Shown here: piece by piece, positions 21,224 to 30,730 of the stretch
Layout of the letters: each line of letters begins with the position of its first letter
Numbering within the stretch: the first letter of the stretch is position 1
Source: Leishmania infantum JPCM5
Lineage: Eukaryota > Euglenozoa > Kinetoplastea > Trypanosomatida > Trypanosomatidae
NCBI RefSeq assembly: GCF_000002875.2
Contig: NC_009413.2
Coordinates: forward strand, 1,059,823 to 1,123,822
Length of the DNA stretch: 64,000 nt
Direction: 5' to 3'
Notes under the pieces: generated by a model
Seen by the model: the letters and a program-made list of their open reading frames with translations, nothing else
Database searches by the model: none
Told to the model about the DNA's origin: nothing
Translations under genes and position numbers: made by a program

Positions 21224-21886
21224 ATGCCGAAGGGTAACAACGCGATCCCCCACGTTCACCAGAAGAAGCACTGGAACCCGTGCTCTTCGCAGAAGGGCAA
21301 CGTGAAGGTGTTCCTGAACCAGCCGGCTCAGAAGCACCGCCGTCGCCGTCTGCGCCTGCTGAAGGCCAAGAAGGTGTTTCCTCGCCCGCTGAAGGCGCTG
21401 CGTCCGCAGGTGAACTGTCCCACGGTGCGCCACAACATGAAGCGCCGCCTGGGCCGCGGCTTCTCGCCGGCCGAGCTGAAGGCTGCTGGCCTGAACCCCC
21501 AGTACGCCGCCACGATCGGCATCCGCGTGGACAGTCGCCGGAAGAACAAGTCCGAGGAGGGCATGAACGTGAACGTGCAGCGCCTGAAGACGTACATGAG
21601 CAAGCTTGTGCTGTTTCCGATGAACCACAAGAAGGTGCAGAAGGGCGAGGCGTCCGAGGAGGAGGTGAAGGCCGCGACCCAGGACCGCTCGCGCTTCGGC
21701 GACGCCGCTGTCGGCGCTGTGGTGTACCCGTCCGCCGAGACCCCACGCGCGGTATCTGCCGAGGAGAAGTCGATGTGCGTGTACGCCTTCCTGAAGAAGA
21801 ACCACTCCGCCGTGCGCTTCTTCGGTGCCCGCAGCGCCCGCGCCGCGCGCAAGGAGGCCGCGAAGGAGGAGAAGGCCGGCAAGTAA
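21224..21886 (+). CDS. RPL13: 60S ribosomal protein eL13, copy B
   Basis: Encodes the same 220-residue eL13 as the upstream copy. The open frame continues back to 21032, but the first 64 codons translate CT-rich leader and lie mostly upstream of the best splice acceptor, so the shared MPKGNN start is used. Identity with copy A begins 10 bases before the ATG and ends at the stop codon, leaving 5' and 3' UTRs unrelated. This pattern suggests gene conversion limited to the coding region or strong selection on it. Different UTRs could let the two genes be regulated separately. Confidence 0.97.
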   Translation: MPKGNNAIPHVHQKKHWNPCSSQKGNVKVFLNQPAQKHRRRRLRLLKAKKVFPRPLKALRPQVNCPTVRHNMKRRLGRGFSPAELKAAGLNPQYAATIGIRVDSRRKNKSEEGMNVNVQRLKTYMSKLVLFPMNHKKVQKGEASEEEVKAATQDRSRFGDAAVGAVVYPSAETPRAVSAEEKSMCVYAFLKKNHSAVRFFGARSARAARKEAAKEEKAGK

Positions 21887-23300
21887 CGTGTGCTCGCATA
21901 TGCTTTCCGGTTGCCGCCCGCCGTTCCTAGCCGCTCTTTTCGGGCGGTCAGGCTCACTTAATGGATGCGTTGCTCAGGTGTGCCTCCGTTCTCCGTCTCT
22001 CTCTCTCTGTGACAGTGTTTGTGCGGCCCATTATGTGCATCACCGTCCCTTGGCGGGACAGTCGCTCTTTTTTTGTTCGTTTTATCATTTCAACACCGAA
22101 AGCCAAGGCGAACGCAGGAAGCAGACAAAGCTGAGGGCACTACCATCATGGAAGCCGTACCCGGTGCAGACCTCCCTCTTCACTTGCCCGACTCGGCTAG
22201 TCTCCCTCACCTCTCGACAGACATCCTCGTCCACTCACGCACGCGTACGTCCCGAGAGCGCGGGCTGAGGAGTAGAACGAAGCGACATCCCTTACCGGCG
22301 TGGATCTCGCATGAAGAGTGAATGCGAAGGTGATGCTAGAGCAGGGAGGCATTCGTGCCGCCTGCGCTGGTTTTAATCCATGTGCACGTGTGCTCGTACC
22401 TGTCTACTTGCCGAGGCTCCCCCATGTTCTTCGTGCTCTAAAGGCTCCCATCTCTCTCTTTTCCATCCTCCTCTCATCTCGTTCCTTGTGTGTTTCTATC
22501 GTGCTCATCTGTTGTGCGCGGCCGTCGTGTGCGTGTGTATACGCATGCGGTCCGTTCTCGCATTTGGTTGCTGCTGACGTGCGCCTGTCGTTAGCTTGGG
22601 CGCAGCAGCGCGCGTCTTGTTTTGGTTTCTCCTGCTGAGGCCGCTCCTGCGGGGCCTCTTTTGCTTTTCGTCTACCCCGCGCCTCAATTGTGGGTGCGTG
22701 TGCCTTTGTTTGGTGTCGGCTCCCCACTGAAGTGTGTCACTGCGCATGTTCTCTGTTCTTCCGTCTTCACATTTTTTTTTGTTTCTGTTGCGTCTGTGGA
22801 ACGTCTCCATCCTCTGCTCCGTTTTCTCCCCCCAGAAAACGTGCTTCGACGGCTCTCATCTCTTCCTCCACATGGTTGCTCGCCTCTTTTTTTCGCTCTG
22901 GTCGGCGTTGGTACTTCTGCGGTTGTTCGGCCCTCCTTCTCGATCCACCCGCGACTCATGAATCGTCCTTTGCCACCTGCTTGCTTTCATTCTCTCTTTG
23001 CATATTTTGTGCATCCGCTCCTCGGTATCGTAGAAGCCGCCCTGCCCTCACACCGCTTCTCTCTCCCTTCACACACGCGCCAAGCTTCCCACACGGGCAC
23101 ACGGGCACCAGTGTCTCGCCACCGTCTCGCCCTCCTCTTCCTTCTCCTGGTCTTTTGTTCCGCTCTGGACCATGCTTTTCTGCTAAGCGCCGCGGTACCC
23201 CATTCTCTCCTGCTCCCTCTGCCGCCTTCTCTGGCACTGGACCGTCCGCCACCCTCTCGTCTTCCACTTTGCTCTCGTGAAGTGCCTGTGGAGGACAGTA
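21887..23300 (+). other. Intergenic spacer
   Basis: CT-rich sequence, especially 22700-23270. A pyrimidine tract ends at a candidate AG near 22834. The 230-codon frame at 22622-23314 has no ATG start and spacer-like composition. No gene is seen. Confidence 0.55.
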
Positions 23301-25841
23301 ATGCAGCGCTTTAGCCACTTTCTGATCCAGGACAGCGACTCGGACATCGCCGATGAGGCTGCGCCGCGCGTGAACGAGCCCACCAATGCGGCGGATGGCT
23401 CCTCGCACGGCTCCGCGGTACACGAATGCGCCAGCAACGACACCCTGCACTCTTTGCCGCGTAATGCTGAGAATGAGGCACCGGCTGCAACGCAGCCAGC
23501 AGCCCCGCCGGCAGCCCCGCCATTGGAGCACACGATGGACAGAGACGGGCCGCCGACGTCTTCACCAAACCCGTTGCCGCCTACCTCACCTGACCCCCAC
23601 AGGCTAGACGGATCGGCGGCGTACCAGACCTCCTTGCTGCCGTCGTCGCATCAACATGCCAGCGCCAGTGCAGCGGCAAGAGGGGCGCCTAGCTCTCAGC
23701 AAAGGGACGCCGCCGACGCCGAGGCGCACGATTCGGTGCGGTCGGTCCATGCCAGCAACGTCCCTCCACACGCCGACGAGGTGGTAGCCCCACCGACGCA
23801 GAAGAAGGCGTCTGCTTGCTGTAGGCTTTTCTCCTTCTGCAAGCGGGGAAAGGCATGCGCTTGCTGCAGGCTCTTCTCCATCTGCAAGCGGAAGAAGACA
23901 TCGACAGCGGCGGTGAGAGGCAACGAGGCTCAATCAGCGCAGGCATCCGCGGAGGAGACGACCTCCATCGAGGCACAGGATTCCCCTGCACGCTTCGTCG
24001 CGGCAAGGGCGACCGAGGGTTCCTCGGAGCGAGCGCTAAGTATTCCCGTCGCGGAAGGCGCTGCCTCCCCTGAGCATTCGTCAGCGCAGTCCAGCAAGAC
24101 AAACTGTGCACAGTCAAAGGAGGAGGAGGAGGTCAAAGGAGAGGAGGCTTCGTTGCAGCGGTCCAGACACGGGTCCTCTGCAGACGCGTTTGCTGGACAC
24201 TCAGCTCCCGACGCTGCGGAAGACGGCGGTGCCTCGAAAAACAACACGTTGCCAGTACCCTACGTTTCGCAAGGCCCAGATGCGGTTCACAAAGAGCCAG
24301 ACGATCCGGCGACGGCGGCCGCAGGATCGGGCGACGCTGAGAAGCCTGCAACCAAGGGGCGCCATGTGAAGCGCGTCAAGGCGGTGGTGCGGCGCCGTCG
24401 GTCGAAACTGGCGAACGGGAACGGCGACAGCGCCGGATCGGCGGGCTCGGACAAGGCATCTGACATCAGCGAAGATGAGCAGCGGTCTGCACACAGCGCA
24501 GAGGCTAGGGTAGCAAAGGCGTCCGCGACCCCGTCTGTTCCTCTTGACAGAGAGAAGATGCCGTCGGCAGCGACGCCCTCTGCCTCGTCCTTCAAGGCCA
24601 AGCCGCCGTCACCGCACTCGCACGCAACTGTTGCCGCGCCGGACAGCCCCACACACACCGGCAGTGCGAGCTATAAGGGCTCTGGTTCCTACTCCTACTC
24701 GTACGGGTACTCAAGCAGCTATAGTGCTTCGAACAGCCTCGCCGCATCGCGCACGGCATCCTCGAGCATTGGTTCGGCGCAGAAACCGGTTGCCTCGGAT
24801 GCCCCGCGGCGACGATCCGCGCAGGCTTCTTCTGCGCGGTCTATCGTGCGTAGTGCCCACGTCGCCTCCTCCGCCACGAAGCGCAGCCCCATGCCCACTA
24901 GCATACTCCTGCAGGAAGAGGAGCTCCCCCTGTCCATGCCAGCGTATCGGCGGCGCGTTTTGCTCGACTTGCGCGCGCGGGAAAGGCGCGACGCTGAGGA
25001 GGCGGCGAGGGAGTGGCGCGACCTCACCTTCCGACCTCAAATACACAACCCGTACAACAACTGCCTCGACACGTCACCGGCGGTGACGACGGACCGCAGC
25101 CACTCGCCCTTCAGCGAGTCTCACGGGTTTCCCGGGTATTCCTCTGCGTCCGGCTTCTCAGAGCCTTCCCCGGGCCGCTACCGGATTCGCCGCGTCTCCC
25201 CCCGCCTGTTGCAGTCGCGCCGTGCACCGCAGCAGCCCGCGCCACCGCCGTTCAAGCCCGTCATCTCCGAGTACGCGAAGAATTCGGTAAGACCGAAGCT
25301 CAATGTCTTCACGCGTCTGTACAAGCCCCGCAGCTCCTCGCCGCCAGCGCCGGGTGGCACCTACCCGCACAAGCCGGAAATTTCAAAGCTGGCGTGTGAG
25401 CTGTACACGCGCCGCCGCTCTGAGGGCGACGACGCAACACCGCCGCGCAGGTCGGTGTTCGACCGCCTCTACAACGTGCGCCGGTCCCCCAGCTCCAGCC
25501 CTACTAAGTCTCCCTCCCGCTCTGCCATGCGCCGGCCGTCTTTCAAGCCCCAAATCACTGAGAGGGCACGCCGCCTGTCGGCGATGCTTCCGAAGGTGCC
25601 GTTTGGCGAGCGGCTTTACCGCAACAGCCTCTCGCCGAGGCGTGAGAACCATTCCCCGTTCCGCGCCCGTGAACAGTTCCGAGGCGACTACGGCACCGAG
25701 CAGGTTATGACGAACGACAGAAGTAAGGACAGATGTTCCTGGTCGTCACAGTCGTCTATTGCGGTGAGGGTTACGGCGACCGCGTCGACGGATCTCGACC
25801 GCCGCTTATCGCAAACCCAAGCCACGCTGGAAGAGATGTAG
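23301..25841 (+). CDS. Conserved hypothetical protein with FxPxI / RLY repeats and duplicated Cys-rich segment
   Basis: An 846-residue protein starting at MQRFSHFL; the in-frame codon at 23277 is GTG. The N-terminal two thirds are low-complexity (Ala, Ser, Glu, Pro). Residues about 170-199 hold a tandem duplication of 15 residues, each containing CCRLFS(F/I)CKR, encoded at 23808-23852 and 23853-23897. Paired cysteines beside basic residues could be palmitoylated. The C-terminal 280 residues carry four motifs, FRPQI at 577, FKPVI at 651, HKPEI at 690 and FKPQI at 748. The last three are followed by FTRLYK, FDRLYN or GERLYR and then a Ser/Pro/Arg stretch. This FxPxI...RLY pattern is frequent in protist cytoskeletal and ciliary proteins, so a cytoskeletal role is inferred. 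A Ser/Tyr-rich patch (SGSYSYSYGYSSSY) lies near residue 470. No enzyme domain is seen. Confidence 0.85.
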   Translation: MQRFSHFLIQDSDSDIADEAAPRVNEPTNAADGSSHGSAVHECASNDTLHSLPRNAENEAPAATQPAAPPAAPPLEHTMDRDGPPTSSPNPLPPTSPDPHRLDGSAAYQTSLLPSSHQHASASAAARGAPSSQQRDAADAEAHDSVRSVHASNVPPHADEVVAPPTQKKASACCRLFSFCKRGKACACCRLFSICKRKKTSTAAVRGNEAQSAQASAEETTSIEAQDSPARFVAARATEGSSERALSIPVAEGAASPEHSSAQSSKTNCAQSKEEEEVKGEEASLQRSRHGSSADAFAGHSAPDAAEDGGASKNNTLPVPYVSQGPDAVHKEPDDPATAAAGSGDAEKPATKGRHVKRVKAVVRRRRSKLANGNGDSAGSAGSDKASDISEDEQRSAHSAEARVAKASATPSVPLDREKMPSAATPSASSFKAKPPSPHSHATVAAPDSPTHTGSASYKGSGSYSYSYGYSSSYSASNSLAASRTASSSIGSAQKPVASDAPRRRSAQASSARSIVRSAHVASSATKRSPMPTSILLQEEELPLSMPAYRRRVLLDLRARERRDAEEAAREWRDLTFRPQIHNPYNNCLDTSPAVTTDRSHSPFSESHGFPGYSSASGFSEPSPGRYRIRRVSPRLLQSRRAPQQPAPPPFKPVISEYAKNSVRPKLNVFTRLYKPRSSSPPAPGGTYPHKPEISKLACELYTRRRSEGDDATPPRRSVFDRLYNVRRSPSSSPTKSPSRSAMRRPSFKPQITERARRLSAMLPKVPFGERLYRNSLSPRRENHSPFRAREQFRGDYGTEQVMTNDRSKDRCSWSSQSSIAVRVTATASTDLDRRLSQTQATLEEM

Positions 25842-27558
25842 CCATCAACCACGGGATCTATCTTGAAGTGTAGTAGTTGGGGAGACGCTGATGATCTGTG
25901 TCGACGGCGCTCAGTGCAAACATCTTGTTCCAAGCACCTATCCAACGCTGCCTGCGAGGGGCTTGTCATCACTTCAGAGTTGAACACCTTCCTGCCTTCT
26001 CTTGTGCTCTCTCTTTCTTCCTGCATCTTTCGCAAATGTGCCTCCTTCCTTCCTTTCTCCCGCCCTTTTGTTGAGGGCGCAGGCTCCCTTCGACCCTCTC
26101 CGTGTGTGCGTGTGCTTGTGGTGCGTCTGTGTGTTCTTGTGCGCTGCCTTGCCGCCCCCCTCCTCCTCCCCGTCGAAGAGTATCGGGGCTCCGGGTTTAG
26201 GGGGAGGACGCAAACGTGGCGGAGCGCGTGGCGACATCACGTCGCTCGCCGTGTCTGCAGAGTCAACTTCAGAGGAGGAGAGCGGTGAGTCTTCCTCTTG
26301 TCTTTGGGTAGCGATTCCACTGGCCCACTGCGCTATCGTTGTTTTGTTTTGCCCCCCCCCCCCCCATGTATATGTACGTGTGTGCGCGTGTCTGTGTGTT
26401 CCTTCCCTCCCCCCCACCTTGTACAATGAATGCGGCTTCCCCATTTGGCCCCGTCTTGTTTCTTCTAGAGTATGTGCTGTTTGTATGCCCGTCCGCGTGC
26501 TGCTGTGTTCTTCGTAGTGGTTGCTAGTCCTCTCGTCAAGAGTGCGGATGGATGCCCTTTTCCTGGCCATCGCGCCCTCCCTCTGTACCCGCTCTGCATG
26601 GCGCTTTCTTTCGCTGTGTTCTCCACTCAGTACACACTCCACTCTTCCACCTTTTCCCAGAGAGCTCAGCGCATAGCGCTCGATTCCCTGCCGAAGAACA
26701 AACGAACCCCTTCATAAAGGACAGAAATGCGATGCAGGTGGCAGCTTTAACAGAAGTCCCCGCTCCTCTAACCACGGTCTCCGAGCTCATGAGGCTCTTG
26801 CGTGGCTCGCGTGTACGCACCACTTGCCCTCCGGTGCGTGTGCTCAGTACAAGCCTCATGGCGCAGCCGCTGCTTCCCCTTCCCTCGAGCAGGCTAAGCG
26901 AACGTATTGCTGCCTCGTGGCTGGACACTCTTGCGTTTCCCCTTCCTCTCTGCGTGTACATTTCCTCCTCACCTCGTATTACCGCGCGCCGACTTTTGCT
27001 CAACTCGTGTTCCCTTTCCGCTACGCCCTCTCCCCCCTTGCTTATCCACATATATATATATATGTGTGTCATACACAGAAGATGCGCACGAGCGCGGTGA
27101 TTTCGGGTTTCTTAGTTTTTTTTCCTTCCCGTTTGCCGCAGCGTGCAGCCGTGCCTTTTCCCCTCCCCGCCGACGGCAACCAGCGTGCGCGCAGCTCGCC
27201 TTGGTGCATGTACTTGTTGCCTCGGAAACGTGTGTGTGTGTGAGACAGCGGGCGCAGGCCTCGCATCCCAGGCTAGCATACATCTTCGCACACACGCCTA
27301 ACACGTACTATTCCGTTTTAACTGCATACAAACACACACATAGACACACCAGCGCGCACACAGGAGTGGTGGTTGATCTACGTTGGGTCTCTTGCTTCTT
27401 CTCTCTCCAATCCGTTCATATCCCGAGTTCTGTGCAGACTGGCGCAGCAAGTCTGCGAGATAGAACAGTGCCTTGCTTGGGTTGTGAGCGCACAAGGTCG
27501 CATACTCGCACTAAACAAAGGCAGGCGATTCATTGGCAGCTGAGTGGTACGATCGACG
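25842..27558 (+). other. Intergenic spacer
   Basis: Contains fourteen C at 26352-26365, a (TA)n tract at 27050-27063 and CT-rich stretches. A pyrimidine tract near 27400-27430 ends at a candidate AG near 27436. The 182-codon frame at 26552-27100 looks like spacer. No gene is seen. Confidence 0.55.
27050..27063 (+). repeat. (TA)n microsatellite
   Basis: Seven alternating AT units upstream of the zinc-finger kinase gene; similar tracts occur near 56470, 59676 and 60592. Confidence 0.9.
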
Positions 27559-28902
27559 ATGTCGAGGTATCAATGCTCCCTGTGCCAGTTGGAGACGCTG
27601 GAGAATGATCTGAACTTCTGCGTCTGCTGCCGCGCTGCCGTCTGCGCGAAGTGTACTCTAGCATGCTACCCGAACCGCAAGAGCGTAGGCCTCTGCGTGC
27701 GGTGCACACCACCCGACTACGGCTTCGCCTGCGGGCGGTGCCGCCGGCACATTTCGTACGGAGACATTGAATTCTTCTGCGACATGTGCGCCGTCCCCAT
27801 CTGCTTTACTTGTGTAGCGAGCGGTACTAGCTTCGAGTGTGGTCAGCTGAAATGTAGTCTGTGCTGCGAGTGCCCTATGTCACAGGCACCGCGTAATCTG
27901 GTGGTCCGCCACGAGGTGGATGACGCCATGCTGCGCCAGCTCCCGATACCGCTCGTTTCAAGTGCGACACCGTTGGCGGCGCCGCCTCCGCAAGCGCGCG
28001 CGGCGGCCGCGGCGGTGGCAGCGACAAAGAGCACCAAATACCGAAAGCTGTTTGGGCGAGAGAAGCTCGGCGAGGGTGCGCAGGGTGTTGTGTACAAGTG
28101 TCACACGGAGGAGAACGAGGTGGTTGTAGTGAAGGAGATGGTGTTCAACGATACAGATGTCACCGCCTTCGAGGCACAGGCACGGCAAGTCGAACGCATG
28201 CGCCAGCTGAACCACCCTCATCTCATCCGCTACCTCGATGTGTCGGTCCAGAAGGACCCACTACGCATCTGCGTGGTTATGCCTTTCTACAGCGAGGGCG
28301 ATTTGAAAAAGTTCATTGAAAGGCAGCGCAAACCGGTGACGGAGGTAAAGCTGTGCTCCATTGTTCTGCAGATTGCCGGCGCCCTGAACTACCTGCATCG
28401 ACAAGAACCTCCGCTTGTTCATCGAGACATCAAGCCTGAGAACATCCTGCTGCTGAACCACGAGGAGCAGGTTCTGTTGATGGATCTGGATCTCTGTCGA
28501 ACAGTAGACGTAACGGCGAGCGTCATCAAGCGGCGCGAGTTGTCGCCAACGTATGAGTACCGCGCACCAGAGCTGGAGAAGAGTCACGGCGATACCAAAG
28601 CGGACGTGTTTAGCCTTGGTGTGGTGATGTTCGTGCTTGCCACACTGCCAGACTTTCCATGCGTGCGTACAGACTCCGGCGAGATGCTGGTTTTCTCTGC
28701 CTCTAAGTGGTCTCCATCGTCACTGAAGCGCGCTATTCAGCGCGAAATCAGGCGTGTGCAGCGGTACACCTACTCGGAGGAGTTTATCCGCTTAGTCGTG
28801 GCGATGCTTGTCCACCAGCCCGCCGCACGTCCCACGTCGGGGGCGGTCATCTACCGCCTGCAGAAGATCATGGAGCAACGCCTGATGGAGGGAAAGGAGT
28901 AG
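27559..28902 (+). CDS. Atypical protein kinase with two tandem eight-cysteine zinc-binding-like modules
   Basis: A 447-residue protein starting at MSRYQCSL; the in-frame codon at 27544 is GTG. Residues 1-105 hold two modules of four CxxC pairs with nearly equal spacing: pairs at 6/9, 21/24, 29/32, 46/49, then 58/61, 74/77, 82/85, 99/102. The spacing is FYVE-like, but the basic RRHHC block is absent. The kinase domain begins near residue 163: glycine loop GEGAQG (171-176), beta-3 lysine K192, catalytic loop HRDIKPEN with D290, and APE seen as RAPELE. The DFG motif reads DLD (309-311), so the metal-binding aspartate is kept but the glycine is lost. Activity is possible but may be regulated unusually. 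Kinase features are broadly NEK/CAMK-like and I cannot assign a subfamily. The cysteine modules could bind lipid or protein. Confidence 0.88.
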   Translation: MSRYQCSLCQLETLENDLNFCVCCRAAVCAKCTLACYPNRKSVGLCVRCTPPDYGFACGRCRRHISYGDIEFFCDMCAVPICFTCVASGTSFECGQLKCSLCCECPMSQAPRNLVVRHEVDDAMLRQLPIPLVSSATPLAAPPPQARAAAAAVAATKSTKYRKLFGREKLGEGAQGVVYKCHTEENEVVVVKEMVFNDTDVTAFEAQARQVERMRQLNHPHLIRYLDVSVQKDPLRICVVMPFYSEGDLKKFIERQRKPVTEVKLCSIVLQIAGALNYLHRQEPPLVHRDIKPENILLLNHEEQVLLMDLDLCRTVDVTASVIKRRELSPTYEYRAPELEKSHGDTKADVFSLGVVMFVLATLPDFPCVRTDSGEMLVFSASKWSPSSLKRAIQREIRRVQRYTYSEEFIRLVVAMLVHQPAARPTSGAVIYRLQKIMEQRLMEGKE

Positions 28903-30730
28903 TGGCTGCGAAGGTGGAGAAGGCGGCACTGAGGAACGTCGAAAGCTGAAGATGGGCGATGATGCCTTTATTTGTGCGGACTTGATGTGCAGGTGCGTCC
29001 TTTTTTGTTGTTGGTGGCGTGTGCGTGAGGGGCAGCGGAGGTGAGAGGTGCATCGAGGATGATGGATGAAGAGACGTAGACCTACACACATCCCGCATGG
29101 CAGCTTCACTCCCTCTCCCACCCTCCCTACCTTGCGTTGTGCTTTCTGCTGTGGTTTCTCACACGCTCTTTTTCTTGTCGCTGCTTTCAGCCATTGTTTC
29201 GGTGACAGAGGAAGCAGTGCTGCCGTTGTCTTGACAGACGCCTATTTCGTTGCGTGCTCATCACGCCGCCGCCGTTTCTATAACATACTCACTTGCAGGA
29301 CTGCAGCATGGAAGTGGTTGGGTTTTCCTTTAGTTCGTACTTTCTTTTATGTGGTTGGGCCTCCCTGTGTGTACCAGTCCGCTGCTGCTGTTTTTTCCTT
29401 GTTTCTTTTCTCCTGTCTCCCGCAGAAACGAAAAGTAGACAAGCTCGGCGTGTGATGGACCCTTTCCCTGCTCCTCTGAGGCATGCACGCCCATCCCCCT
29501 TGACCCCACGCCTGTGTACTCCTCTTGCTATACAATCCTTCTCCCGCTAAACGTATAGACAAGCAAAGATGTACGCATGCCTCCAGCTGTCCTTGCACAT
29601 CCCATTGCCTTGTCTTCGTTTGCCTCTATGTCTTCGGGTCTGTGAGCTCTCCCTTTTCTCGCCCGCTCGCCCCGGAGTCATCAGTTGTGTTTCTGGAGAA
29701 GCTGCACCCATCTCCCTCCCCTTGCCTTTCTATCTGGGTGTTGCCCACGTCCCCATTCTCGTTGCCTCCCCCTTTTTTTTTCAGAAGCGCCCCATCGCTG
29801 TTCCGCCTGCGCTATTCTTTTTTTTTTTCTTTTGCTTTTCTTTCGTTGTTTCATGGCTGCCTCTTGTTTTCGCTTCTTGCTGTTCTCCCTCTCCTGTCCA
29901 CATCTGTACAAAACTGCCGTCGTTGCCTTTAACGTCAATGCAAGTGTTTTGCGGCATGCCGCTCCCACAAGGCATAGAGGAGAAATAAAAGAGGCGCATG
30001 TGTGCCCAACAAAGTCCATGGAAAGAACCACGTAGAAGAATGGAGTACGCTCATGCATCACTGAATGCAGGAGGCCTATTTCCTCTCCCTCCCTCCCTCC
30101 CCGGCGGAACCCGGCTGATCCGCGGAGTGTGGACCCTCAACTCCCTCGTTTAGGGGAGTGCGGAGACCACCATCACGCGGTTTAGAGGATAGCTGTTCGG
30201 CTGTGGCACGCCACAGCTCCTTCCAGGCCGCCTCCCGTTCCCCCCGACTTGGTGAAGTTGGTCTCCTTGCTCAACCTTTTGCGGTGTTGCAGGGAGCTGG
30301 CAAGGTCGGGGAAGTGGTGTCGATAGAACGGTGAAGGGCCTCTTTTCGCTCTACGAGACGGCCTCTCACTCGATCTCGAACACCAACACACGCTTCCCCT
30401 CCTTTTCTTCATCGGTTCCCCTGCTCTTTCCTTCCCGGTTTACATGTGTTTCGCCGACCTTTACATCCCCTTCGATATCGGCTCATACAACCTCCCACAC
30501 ACATACGCATTGGGCCGTGTGGGCATTCGCGCCGCGAGAAGAGAACGGAGAGGCAATTCCTTTTTCTCCTCTGCTCTGCTCCTTGTTCTTTCAATTTGCT
30601 TTTCGCTTTCTTCTCTCCTCTCTGTTGCCGTACCTTCCCCATCATCCGGCTACCGCCCACATCATTCATCCTTTCCTTCACCGTTCACTCACCCACTCCA
30701 CCAACCCCTTTCTTTTCCGCACTCGTCGTC
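28903..30730 (+). other. Intergenic spacer
   Basis: Mostly T/C-rich. A different GC-balanced block at about 30070-30330 contains short inverted repeats (for example CTGTGGC...GCCACAG near 30200) and interrupts the CT-rich character. CT tracts at about 30550-30720 precede VPS4. No gene is seen. Confidence 0.55.

Noticed and set aside
22622..23314. Open frame of 230 codons before the FxPxI/RLY gene
   Set aside because: CT-rich leader translation (many Ser, Leu, Phe, Pro) without ATG or domain, overlapping the next start codon in another frame.
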